This document shows, piece after piece, positions 26,811-34,811 of a DNA stretch of 64,000 bases (within the stretch, counting starts at the first letter, position 1; each line of letters opens with the position of its first letter). Below the pieces are notes generated by a model. The model was not told the DNA's origin. It did not search any database and worked only from the letters and a program-made list of their open reading frames with translations. The stretch covers positions 1 through 64,000 of the forward strand of contig NZ_JAUOEK010000169.1 of NCBI RefSeq assembly GCF_030540835.1, given 5' to 3'. The translations under genes were made by a program, and so were the position numbers. This stretch comes from Flavivirga aquimarina. Its GTDB lineage: Bacteria; Bacteroidota; Bacteroidia; Flavobacteriales; Flavobacteriaceae.

Positions 26811-28328
26811 TTAAACCAAGGCATGCTGTGTCATAGATTCTGGTTGTTCAACACCCATTAACTTTAAAATGGTAGGCGCCATATCACCTAAAATACCATC
26901 TTTAATGCTTTTTAATTCGGTATCGATTAAAATTACAGGAACAGGGTTTGTTGTATGTGCTGTATTTGGTGAACCGTCTGGATTTATCATGGTTTCACAA
27001 TTTCCATGATCGGCTATAAGTAGTGTCGTGTAGCCATTTTCTAAAGCTGTAGTAAGAACGTCTTCTACACATTTATCTACCGCTTCACAAGCTTTTATGG
27101 CAGCTTCCATAACACCTGTATGACCTACCATATCGCCGTTTGCAAAATTTAAACAGACAAAATCAACATCACCTTTTTGTAGCTCAGGAATTAATGCATC
27201 TCGTAATTCGTAAGCGCTCATTTCGGGCTTTAAATCGTATGTAGCTACTTTTGGCGAGTTTCTTAGAATACGTGTTTCTCCATTAAAAGGGGTTTCACGC
27301 CCACCAGAGAAAAAGAATGTAACGTGCGGATATTTTTCTGTTTCAGCAATACGGATTTGTTTTTTATCATGCTTTTCTAAAACCTCACCCAATGTTTCCG
27401 TTAAATTATCTTTATTGAATATAACATTTACATTTTTATAAGTTTCATCGTAATTTGTAAGTGTTACATAATACAAATTTAATTTGTGCATGTTTTGCTC
27501 ATGGAAATCAGTTTGCGATAAAGCTTCAGTTAATTCCCTACCACGATCTGTTCTAAAATTAAAAAAGATAACAACATCATCTTCTTTTATAGTTGCTTGA
27601 GGATTACCAGATTCATCAACCATAATAATAGGTTTGATAAATTCATCAGTAATATCATTTTTATAACTTTTTTGAATAGTTTCAGTGACATTAGTAGAGG
27701 TTTCACCAATGCCATTTACCATAGCATCATAAGCCAATTTAACACGTTCCCAACGTTTATCTCTATCCATGGCGTAGTAACGACCAGTAACCGTAGCTAA
27801 TTTGCCATTTGTTTTTTCTAAATGATCTTCTAATTCGGTAAGAAAGCCATAACCCGATTTAGGGTCTACATCACGACCGTCTGTAAATGCATGAACAAAA
27901 GTTTTGGTTAATCCAAAATCGTTAGCAGCATCTAATAATCCTAACAAATGATTAATATGAGAGTGTACACCACCATCACTTAACAATCCTAAAAAATGAA
28001 CATTTTTATTATTAGTTTTAGCATAGTTAAATGCATCTACCAGTACTTTTTCGTTATTTAATGTTTTGTTTTTTACAGCTAAATTAACTTTTACTAAATC
28101 TTGGTATACGATACGTCCTGCACCAAGATTCATATGCCCAACTTCGCTATTTCCCATTTGACCTTCAGGTAACCCAACATGTAATCCGTCGGTTCTTAGC
28201 GTGGCGAATGGATATTTTTTATAAAGAGTGTCTATATAAGGCGTGTTTGCATGATCGATAGCAGAAACTTTAGGATCTGGTGAATTACCCCAACCGTCAA
28301 GTATCATTAAGATAACTTTTTTATTCAT
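26811..28328 (-). CDS. gpmI: 2,3-bisphosphoglycerate-independent phosphoglycerate mutase
   Basis: Interconverts 3- and 2-phosphoglycerate in glycolysis, using two Mn ions and a Ser. The 505-residue protein opens MNKKVILMILDGWGNSPDP and has the nucleophile region EGQMGNSEVGHMNLGAGRIV. VHAFTDGRDVDPKSG and the alkaline-phosphatase-like metal sites CLNFANGDMVGHTG and LIADHGNCE follow. Length and order are typical. The HAD gene is downstream on the same strand. Confidence 0.97.
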   Translation of the reverse strand: MNKKVILMILDGWGNSPDPKVSAIDHANTPYIDTLYKKYPFATLRTDGLHVGLPEGQMGNSEVGHMNLGAGRIVYQDLVKVNLAVKNKTLNNEKVLVDAFNYAKTNNKNVHFLGLLSDGGVHSHINHLLGLLDAANDFGLTKTFVHAFTDGRDVDPKSGYGFLTELEDHLEKTNGKLATVTGRYYAMDRDKRWERVKLAYDAMVNGIGETSTNVTETIQKSYKNDITDEFIKPIIMVDESGNPQATIKEDDVVIFFNFRTDRGRELTEALSQTDFHEQNMHKLNLYYVTLTNYDETYKNVNVIFNKDNLTETLGEVLEKHDKKQIRIAETEKYPHVTFFFSGGRETPFNGETRILRNSPKVATYDLKPEMSAYELRDALIPELQKGDVDFVCLNFANGDMVGHTGVMEAAIKACEAVDKCVEDVLTTALENGYTTLLIADHGNCETMINPDGSPNTAHTTNPVPVILIDTELKSIKDGILGDMAPTILKLMGVEQPESMTQHALV

Positions 28329-28575
28329 TTTTTGTTAAAATTTATATAAAACAAAGATAAAGAAGTTGTACAAAATAATACGGAAATAGCATTCTAAATA
28401 CGAGGTTTTTTGGGGTTTTTTCGAGGTTTTGAAAAAAAGAATCGTTCAGTTAATTATTTGTGAAAAAAAAGTTAAAAATGTGTTATTTATTATTTTTTGT
28501 GTAACAGATTGAAATTAATGTCGTCTCTTTAGTATATCAAAAAACAACTATAAAAATCAAATTAAAACTTTCATC

Positions 28576-28983
28576 ATGAAAAAATCAATCATTATCACAG
28601 CCATTGCATTATGTTTCTCTATTGTAACTGTTAATGCCAAACCTATTACAAAAAACATTAATAATACAAATGCAGAGTTTGTATTTAAAGTAAACTCATT
28701 TTGCGTTTCAATTGCTAAAGGCGATTTAGAAACTGTAAAAAAACTTATTAATAGAGGTGCAGATGTAAATGAAATGTCTAATGGAATGACCCCTGTAATG
28801 TACGCTGCTAAATTTAACAGAGTAGACATTTTAAAACTTTTAATAGCTAAAGGCGCTAATTTAAAAGCAAGATCTGCTAAAAAAATGACAGCATTAAAAT
28901 ATGCAGAATTACATGGCGCAAAAGAAGCAGCCGCGATTATAAAAAAAGCTATAGTCGAAGCCAAATCAAAAAAGAGAAAATAA
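28576..28983 (+). CDS. Exported ankyrin-repeat protein
   Basis: A 135-residue protein with a signal peptide (residues 1-21, MKKSIIITAIALCFSIVTVNA) and two to three ankyrin repeats: ISIAKGDLETVKKLINRGAD, NGMTPVMYAAKFNRVDILKL and KMTALKYAELHGAKEAAAII. The C-terminus is very basic (KKAIVEAKSKKRK). It probably binds a protein partner in the periplasm; the partner is unknown. The ORF on the opposite strand of similar length is a shadow. Confidence 0.88.
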   Translation: MKKSIIITAIALCFSIVTVNAKPITKNINNTNAEFVFKVNSFCVSIAKGDLETVKKLINRGADVNEMSNGMTPVMYAAKFNRVDILKLLIAKGANLKARSAKKMTALKYAELHGAKEAAAIIKKAIVEAKSKKRK

Positions 28984-29020
28984 TTATAAAATAAATAATT
29001 ATTTTGAGTTAGTCACTCGT

Positions 29021-29047
29021 AAAAGCCTCGAATTTCGAGGCTTTTTT
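29021..29047. terminator. Bidirectional terminator between the ankyrin and M48 genes
   Basis: The stem AAAAGCCTCG/CGAGGCTTTT with an AATTT loop is followed by a T-run. The convergent M48 gene ends at 29051, so the site can serve both genes. Confidence 0.85.
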
Positions 29048-29050
29048 ATT

Positions 29051-29818
29051 TTATTGGTTTTTGTACTTTTCTATAGCTTCTTGAATTTTTTCAATCCTAT
29101 TATCTGGATCTGGATGCGTGCTTTGAAATTCTGGAACTCGATTTGGGCCGGCTGCAGCCTTTAAAATTTTCATAACACCAATCATTTCTTCGGGGTTATA
29201 ACCGGCATTGAGCATAAAAAGAACACCAAGGTCATCGCTTTCCAACTCATCATCTCTTCCATTAGTCAGTAGAGTATTTTGACCAATACTATTTACAAGA
29301 CCACCCATATCTGCACCAACAGAACCGGCAGTGGCTAATCCTTGCCAATATTCACTTTCTGCAATTCTCTCAGCACTATGACGACCTAGAACATGCCCGA
29401 TTTCGTGACCCAAAACTCCGGCTAATTGGTCTTCGTTTTCTAATTTAGCAAATAAAGCATGGGTTATAAATATTTGCCCTCCAGGTAATGCAAATGCATT
29501 TATAGTGTTAGGATCTGCCAGTAAATGAAATTCGTATTGATAAGGTGTGCCTTTAGCAATGCTATTGTTTACTAGTTTATTGCCAACATTATCAACTAAA
29601 GCTTGATATTGATTGTTTGGATGTAGCCCTCCGTGTTGTTGTGTCATTTGAGGAGCACTTTGTAAACCTATGGCAATTTCTTTATCTGGTGTCATAGATA
29701 TGGTTTGTGTCCTACCGGTATAAGGGTTTACTTCTTGTTGGCTGCACCTTTTGAAAACAAAAAATAATGCAATGGCTGCACCTATTAATAATCTGACTTT
29801 TAGATTTTTTCCTCTCAT
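29051..29818 (-). CDS. M48-family metalloprotease
   Basis: A 255-residue zinc protease with one N-terminal membrane anchor (residues ~7-22, VRLLIGAAIALFFVF) and the catalytic domain outside the cytoplasm. The zinc motif is GHEIGHVLGRHSAERIAES (HExxH), with the third ligand Glu in DDELESDDLGVLFML. NAFALPGGQIFITHALFAKL is the usual upstream segment. Such BepA/LoiP-like enzymes take part in outer-membrane protein quality control in other bacteria; the exact role here is inferred. Confidence 0.92.
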   Translation of the reverse strand: MRGKNLKVRLLIGAAIALFFVFKRCSQQEVNPYTGRTQTISMTPDKEIAIGLQSAPQMTQQHGGLHPNNQYQALVDNVGNKLVNNSIAKGTPYQYEFHLLADPNTINAFALPGGQIFITHALFAKLENEDQLAGVLGHEIGHVLGRHSAERIAESEYWQGLATAGSVGADMGGLVNSIGQNTLLTNGRDDELESDDLGVLFMLNAGYNPEEMIGVMKILKAAAGPNRVPEFQSTHPDPDNRIEKIQEAIEKYKNQ

Positions 29819-30073
29819 TTTTTTAGTTTAATAGAAAAGAATTTTTTTGAGATTCAACTTTATTATAGATCTATGGGCAGATAAAATTTTCATTGAAATT
29901 CTTTATTGCAATTAAAAATATAAAAATTTTCTATACTAAATTGACTCGTTTAAAATTAATATGCAGCTAAATAAAATCAATTATGTATTTAGACACTATA
30001 TTTTATTAAAAGTCACTAGAACAGTTATTAAAATAGAATTAATTTTAAGCACTCATTTTATAAAATATATATT

Positions 30074-30499
30074 ATGTCTATTACATTTAAAATTATAGAA
30101 AAAGAAAATATAAATGCTGTTATTCCTTTGGTACAAAAGCTAAACAGTAATAAAATTTCTTATGCTGTTTTAGAACAACGTTTTTCTGAAATGATTACTC
30201 AAAATTATGAATGTGCCGTGATATATGATAATGATGATTTAATAGGCGTTACAGGCCTGTGGTTTTGTACAAGGCATTATTCTGGTAAAAGTGTGGAAGC
30301 AGATCATGTTTATATAGATGAGGCTTATCGAGGAAAAGGTTTGGGGAAGCAGTTTTTTGAATGGATATATAAATATGCTTTAGAAAAAGGCTATGAAGCT
30401 ATTGAACTAAACACATATGTAAGTAATTATGCTTCTCATAAATTTTATTATAATGAAGGTTTTAATATTTTAGGATATCATTTTTTTAAAAAGTTATAA
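30074..30499 (+). CDS. GNAT-family N-acetyltransferase
   Basis: A 141-residue acetyltransferase. The acetyl-CoA binding stretch reads VYIDEAYRGKGLGKQFFEWI, with the expected R/Q-G-x-G-K pattern. ELNTYVSNYASHKFYYNEGF is the usual motif B. The substrate is unknown. It stands just before the tRNA-Gly gene and has no operon partner. Confidence 0.88.
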   Translation: MSITFKIIEKENINAVIPLVQKLNSNKISYAVLEQRFSEMITQNYECAVIYDNDDLIGVTGLWFCTRHYSGKSVEADHVYIDEAYRGKGLGKQFFEWIYKYALEKGYEAIELNTYVSNYASHKFYYNEGFNILGYHFFKKL

Positions 30500-30506
30500 T
30501 TTTTTC

Positions 30507-30538
30507 TTGCAAAAGAGTTAACAGTTTGTATATATTTG
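30507..30538 (+). promoter_or_regulatory. Promoter of tRNA-Gly
   Basis: TTG at 30507-30509, a 21-bp spacer and TATATTTG at 30531-30538 match the Bacteroidota consensus TTG-N21-TAnnTTTG. The tRNA starts 13 nt after the -7 element. Confidence 0.8.
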
Positions 30539-30551
30539 CAGCGTTAATAAT

Positions 30552-30624
30552 GCGGGAGTAGCTCAGTTGGTAGAGCGTCAGCCTTCCAAGCTGAATGTCG
30601 CCAGTTCGAACCTGGTCTCCCGCT
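30552..30624 (+). tRNA. tRNA-Gly (anticodon TCC)
   Basis: A 73-nt cloverleaf: acceptor GCGGGAG/CTCCCGC, D-arm GCTC-AGTTGGTA-GAGC, anticodon arm TCAGC-CTTCCAA-GCTGA and T-arm GCCAG-TTCGAAC-CTGGT. The anticodon TCC is at 30585-30587. The CCA end is not encoded. Confidence 0.97.
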
Positions 30625-30627
30625 CAC

Positions 30628-30657
30628 AAAAGCTTCATAGAAATATGGAGCTTTTTT
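30628..30657 (+). terminator. Terminator of tRNA-Gly
   Basis: The stem AAAAGCTTCATA/TATGGAGCTTTT with one T-G wobble and a GAAA loop is followed by a T-run. It starts 3 nt after the tRNA, and its end overlaps the last bases of the convergent pepE gene. Confidence 0.85.
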
Positions 30658-31363
30658 ATTTTAAATGGTTTAACTCGGTTCCAGATGGCACTTCGTAAGG
30701 TGTTTTGTTGTATTCAAAAACACGAGCGGTTAAATGTCCTTTTAAAATAATAGAATTATCTTTTACTTCTAACCAGCTACCTTCTCGTAAGCCAACAACA
30801 GGCTGGGTATTGAAATTATGAAACTCTTTTATTCTGGTTTCTCTGGTTTCACCCATATGTTTGCTACTTTTATCTGGATCTAAATAATGTGGGTTAATAT
30901 TAAAAGGAACAAGACCTAATGCATTAAAGCTTGGTGGATACACAATAGGCATGTCGTTAGTTGTTTTTATAGTAAGTCCACAAATGTTACTTCCTGCACT
31001 AGTACCTAAATAAGGCGTTCCGTTTTTTATAACCGTTAGTAAGACGTCAATTAAATTGTTTTTATAAAGCTGGTTAGTTAAAACAAATGTATTACCACCA
31101 CCTGTAAAAATGGCTTTGGCGTTTTTTATAGCATCAATAGGATCTTTGTATGTATGAATACCTTTTACATTTATATTTATTTTAGAAAAAGCTGCGTTAA
31201 CAATTTTGGTGTACGCATCATGAGATATACCACTTGGTCTTGCATACGGAATAAAAAGAAGTTCTTCAATTCCGTTAAAGAGAATTGCTAAATCATCTAA
31301 AATATAATCCAAATAACCACTTCCATGAAGTGTTGAAGTACTTGCAATAAGTATATTTTTCAT
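30656..31363 (-). CDS. pepE: Dipeptidase E (peptidase S51)
   Basis: Cytoplasmic serine peptidase that cleaves Asp-X dipeptides. The 235-residue length is standard. AIFTGGGNTFVLTNQLY and the nucleophile elbow GTPYLGTSAGSNICGLTIKT are typical; FNINPHYLDPDKSSKHMGET supplies the His. The stop codon lies within the tRNA terminator, so the ends of the two units overlap. Confidence 0.93.
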   Translation of the reverse strand: MKNILIASTSTLHGSGYLDYILDDLAILFNGIEELLFIPYARPSGISHDAYTKIVNAAFSKININVKGIHTYKDPIDAIKNAKAIFTGGGNTFVLTNQLYKNNLIDVLLTVIKNGTPYLGTSAGSNICGLTIKTTNDMPIVYPPSFNALGLVPFNINPHYLDPDKSSKHMGETRETRIKEFHNFNTQPVVGLREGSWLEVKDNSIILKGHLTARVFEYNKTPYEVPSGTELNHLK

Positions 31364-31489
31364 AAAAAATAATTTTCACAGTAAAATTAGCTATTATAGA
31401 ACTAACATTAATATTATGTGTAAGAAATTTTTATGAGTTTTGATATAGAAAAGTCTAATAAAAATACTATTTTCAATAAAAATACAATT

Positions 31490-32299
31490 ATGAAAAAAGC
31501 TATTTACTTTTTTACTTTATTATCTGCCATGCAAATTATGTCCCAAAACATTAAGAGAGCACCAGTTAATGGGAGAATCATTGTAGAAAGTAGTGATATT
31601 TCTGGTATTACTATTTATAATATATCATCAAATAAAGGGACTATAACTAACGAAAAAGGAGAGTTTATGTTGCTTGTGGCATTAGATGACTTAATAGAAG
31701 TAAGTGCGTTGCAATACGAAAATATTAGTTTTAGAGTTAATGAAGCCATTATTAAGTCTAAAACAATAAAACTCTTTTTATTTGAAGAAGTATATAAGCT
31801 AGATGAGATTGTTGTATCGTCAAAAGGGTTATCAGGAAATTTAAATACAGATGTAGATAACACCGATTTTTTCGAGCCAAAATTAGATGCTTTGTATTTC
31901 GGAATTAAACATAGTGACGATTTCGGTTTTAAGGATGATTATATGTCTAAAACAAAAAACATTACAATGAATTCTGAGCGTCAAACCATGATTAATGGAC
32001 TTAATATAGTAAATGTAGTCGATCAATTATTATTGCCGTTATTTAGATCGAAGGTTATTAACAAAAAAGAATCTGGTATTCCCGATATTCCTGTCGAATC
32101 GATAAAGTACTATTTTGGATCAGAGTTTTTGGTTGATAATTTTAATATTCCAAATCATCGAGTTGAGGAGTTTATAAGATTTGTTGAAAGTAATGATTTT
32201 GACTTTTCGTTACTTAACTATGGGAAAGAAATGGATTTTCTTGAACTATTGAATAAAAAAAGTATTGAGTTTTTAAGACTAAACAAGAAAAAACAATAA
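31490..32299 (+). CDS. Exported carboxypeptidase-regulatory-like protein, paralogue 1
   Basis: A 269-residue exported protein, first of three tandem paralogues. The signal peptide is residues ~1-20 (MKKAIYFFTLLSAMQIMSQ). Then comes a carboxypeptidase-D regulatory-like beta domain (residues ~25-100): GITIYNISSNKGTITNEKGE, then YKLDEIVVSSKGLSGNLNTD, the end of which is typical. The C-terminal ~150 residues are not recognised and share IRFVE near the end with paralogue 2. The ATG at 31490 is chosen because it gives a proper signal peptide. Confidence 0.8.
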   Translation: MKKAIYFFTLLSAMQIMSQNIKRAPVNGRIIVESSDISGITIYNISSNKGTITNEKGEFMLLVALDDLIEVSALQYENISFRVNEAIIKSKTIKLFLFEEVYKLDEIVVSSKGLSGNLNTDVDNTDFFEPKLDALYFGIKHSDDFGFKDDYMSKTKNITMNSERQTMINGLNIVNVVDQLLLPLFRSKVINKKESGIPDIPVESIKYYFGSEFLVDNFNIPNHRVEEFIRFVESNDFDFSLLNYGKEMDFLELLNKKSIEFLRLNKKKQ

Positions 32300-32443
32300 A
32301 CGTATCTAAGCTTTTTCTATTGAAATAAAAATGAGCTTAAAAAACTATTTTAAGTTTCAAGTTGGTTTTTAACAAAAGTTTAGAATGGTTTTTAAATTTA
32401 TTTAAGACTTTAAAAGCGTTCTTTATGCTCTAATTTCAACAAC

Positions 32444-33247
32444 TTGAAACGAGCACCTACCTCTTTTATACTCCTTTTTTTATCACTTCACTTAAGTGGT
32501 CAATCAATTAATAGAATAGAAATAAAAGGTGTGCTTCTTTCCGATAGCAATGATGTAGAAGCTGTAACAATTTTTAATACGTCATCAAATAAAGGCACCA
32601 TTACCAATGAAAAAGGGGAATTTGTTATTGAAATAGCATTATATGATACTATTGAAATTTCAGCCTTACAATTTCAAACCGTTACAATTACTGTTGATGC
32701 AGACGTTTTTAAAGCAAAACAGTTAAAAATACAATTAATTGAGCAAGTTAATCGATTAGATGCTGTGACACTTTCTTCAGGTCTATCAGGAAACCTAGTA
32801 ACAGATATGTTAAACGTTAAAACCGTTGACCCTATTCGTATCGATATGGGAAATATGAATGTGGCTTTTGAATATAATGACGATAAAGCTTTTGACAATG
32901 AGGCCGTACAGAATCATTTAAAAGCAGTAATAAACCCGGAAGCACGCAATTATCTTCCCGACGTTGAGAAAATTTTTAAATTATTATTTAAAAAAGATTT
33001 ACCTCTCAAATATGATTTATACAAGAGAAAAACAGAAGAAAAACCAGTTCCAGAATTAAAAGGGATATTGGATGTTTATGACCATAAATTTTTAAGCGAA
33101 ACTTTAAATATACCATTAGAAGATGTTACAGATTTTATTGCTTTTGTAGAAAGAAAAGGGATTGAGCCAAAACTTTTCACGAGTGAAAATAGAATATATC
33201 TTATTGAGTTTTTAGTAAAACAAAGTGAATTATTTTTAAAGTATTAA
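32444..33247 (+). CDS. Exported carboxypeptidase-regulatory-like protein, paralogue 2
   Basis: A 267-residue paralogue of the preceding gene. It starts at TTG (32444); an upstream ATG at 32423 meets a stop at once, so the TTG and its signal peptide (MKRAPTSFILLFLSLHLSGQ) decide the start. FNTSSNKGTITNEKGEFVIE and LSSGLSGNLVTDMLNVK match paralogue 1 closely. It stands 1 bp before paralogue 3, so the two form an operon. Confidence 0.78.
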   Translation: MKRAPTSFILLFLSLHLSGQSINRIEIKGVLLSDSNDVEAVTIFNTSSNKGTITNEKGEFVIEIALYDTIEISALQFQTVTITVDADVFKAKQLKIQLIEQVNRLDAVTLSSGLSGNLVTDMLNVKTVDPIRIDMGNMNVAFEYNDDKAFDNEAVQNHLKAVINPEARNYLPDVEKIFKLLFKKDLPLKYDLYKRKTEEKPVPELKGILDVYDHKFLSETLNIPLEDVTDFIAFVERKGIEPKLFTSENRIYLIEFLVKQSELFLKY

Positions 33248-33248
33248 G

Positions 33249-34049
33249 ATGTTAAAAAATAAGGCTATAATAATAATGTTTATGTTGTTTTCTTTTCAAG
33301 TAGCTGTTTCTCAATCTGTAGAAATATCTGGAAAAGTTCAAAGTAATGCCAATGTTGAAAATATTCACGTTATTAATAAAACAGCACAGGTTTTTACCAT
33401 CACCGATAAAAATGGAGCGTTTAAAATTAATGTTTCTTTGTACGATTCTTTGATGTTTTCATCTATTCAGCATAAATTAAAAGAGATTGTCATTTCAAAA
33501 AATGAGATTATATCTAAAATAATTATAGTAAACTTAGATGAGCAAGTTAATAAATTAGATGAAGTCGTAGTTGGTAAAGTCTTAACAGGAAATTTGCTTA
33601 CCGATATTGCTAATATGGAAGGAAAGCCACCAGTTAATTTTTTCGATCTTGGTATTCCAGGATATACGGGAAAAATAGCGACACAAAGTGAACGTAGACT
33701 AAGTCAAGCAGGAGATTTTAAACCTAAAATGTTAATAGGAATGGTATTGGGGGGAGCTTCTTTAGACCCTATAATTAATGGGATTTCTGGTAGAACTAAA
33801 ATGTTAAAAAGGCGCGTTGAGATTGAAACAAAAGAAACACTTATGCTAATTATAAAATCGAGATTGTCACGAGACTTTTTTGCATCTAATCCGTTAGATG
33901 AAGAATTAAGAATGGATTTTTTCTATTTCTGTGCAGATGACGAACATTTTATTAAATATTGTAAAAATAAAACCGACTTTAAAATACTGATTTTTTTAAG
34001 GCATAAGTACAAACAATATTTAAATAATTTAGAATCTGGTAAAGACTAA
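33249..34049 (+). CDS. Exported carboxypeptidase-regulatory-like protein, paralogue 3
   Basis: A 266-residue protein, the most divergent of the three tandem copies. It has a signal peptide (MLKNKAIIIMFMLFSFQVAVSQ), the beta domain with NKTAQVFTITDKNGAFKINV and NKLDEVVVGKVLTGNLLTDI, and an unrecognised C-terminal part. A Gly-rich segment, GMVLGGASLDPIINGISG, is found only here. It follows paralogue 2 by 1 bp. Confidence 0.78.
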   Translation: MLKNKAIIIMFMLFSFQVAVSQSVEISGKVQSNANVENIHVINKTAQVFTITDKNGAFKINVSLYDSLMFSSIQHKLKEIVISKNEIISKIIIVNLDEQVNKLDEVVVGKVLTGNLLTDIANMEGKPPVNFFDLGIPGYTGKIATQSERRLSQAGDFKPKMLIGMVLGGASLDPIINGISGRTKMLKRRVEIETKETLMLIIKSRLSRDFFASNPLDEELRMDFFYFCADDEHFIKYCKNKTDFKILIFLRHKYKQYLNNLESGKD

Positions 34050-34199
34050 TACTTTTGGAATGCTTTTTGAAACTTTTATTACCAAAATGTATTTATGTTA
34101 TAATATGATTATATGAAATTCTGGAGATTAGACAATTAAAACAGTAAAGGGTAAGTTTATAAAACGCCAAAATAATTACTTTAGCAAAAAATAATATAG

Positions 34200-34703
34200 A
34201 TGAAATTGATTAAACCATTTTTGTTTTTTTTAATCATACCGCTTTTTGCGTTTACCGGTCTGCATAAATATTATATAAGTGTTACCCAAATTAATTTTAT
34301 TGAAGAGAAACAATCTGTACAAATAACAACAAGAATTTTTATTGACGATTTTGAAAATTTGTTACGCGAACGTTATGATGAAACTATAACGTTAGCAGGT
34401 AATGATGAACCAAAAACTACCGATAATTATATTGGTAAGTATTTAAAAGAAAAAATAAAGATTAAAATTAATAACGAAGAGGCATATCTTACTTTTATAG
34501 GCAAAGAATACGATCAAGATATTATGCGTTGTTATTTAGAAATAGAAAAAGTTAGTAACGTTGAATCTTTTGAAGTTAGTAATAAAGTCTTATTCGATTT
34601 ATTTGAAGACCAGCAGAATATTATTAAGACTAAAATAAACTCTAAACAAAAAAGTTTTATTCTTATTCGCGAAAAAGATAACGTATTGTTAAATTTTAAT
34701 TAA
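34200..34703 (+). CDS. DUF6702 family protein
   Basis: A 167-residue protein with an N-terminal signal or anchor (KPFLFFLIIPLFAFTGLHKY). HKYYISVTQINFIEEKQSVQ and TRIFIDDFENLLRERYDET resemble the DUF6702 family, of unknown function and often found beside M1 peptidases in Flavobacteriia. It stands 108 bp before the M1 gene, on the same strand. A shared exported function is inferred from this pairing. Confidence 0.8.
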   Translation: MKLIKPFLFFLIIPLFAFTGLHKYYISVTQINFIEEKQSVQITTRIFIDDFENLLRERYDETITLAGNDEPKTTDNYIGKYLKEKIKIKINNEEAYLTFIGKEYDQDIMRCYLEIEKVSNVESFEVSNKVLFDLFEDQQNIIKTKINSKQKSFILIREKDNVLLNFN

Positions 34704-34811
34704 AAAGAAGTTAAAATCTTGCTTAATTTATTATTTTCGATTTTTAGTAATAATGGTTCAATTATTTTTATCAAAATGTTGAATTTATTAAATAAAACAT
34801 AAAAATTAATA

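Noticed and set aside
28557-28964. 135-codon ORF on the minus strand opposite the ankyrin gene
   Set aside because: The plus-strand ORF has a signal peptide and ankyrin repeats; the minus one is hydrophobic shadow without motifs.
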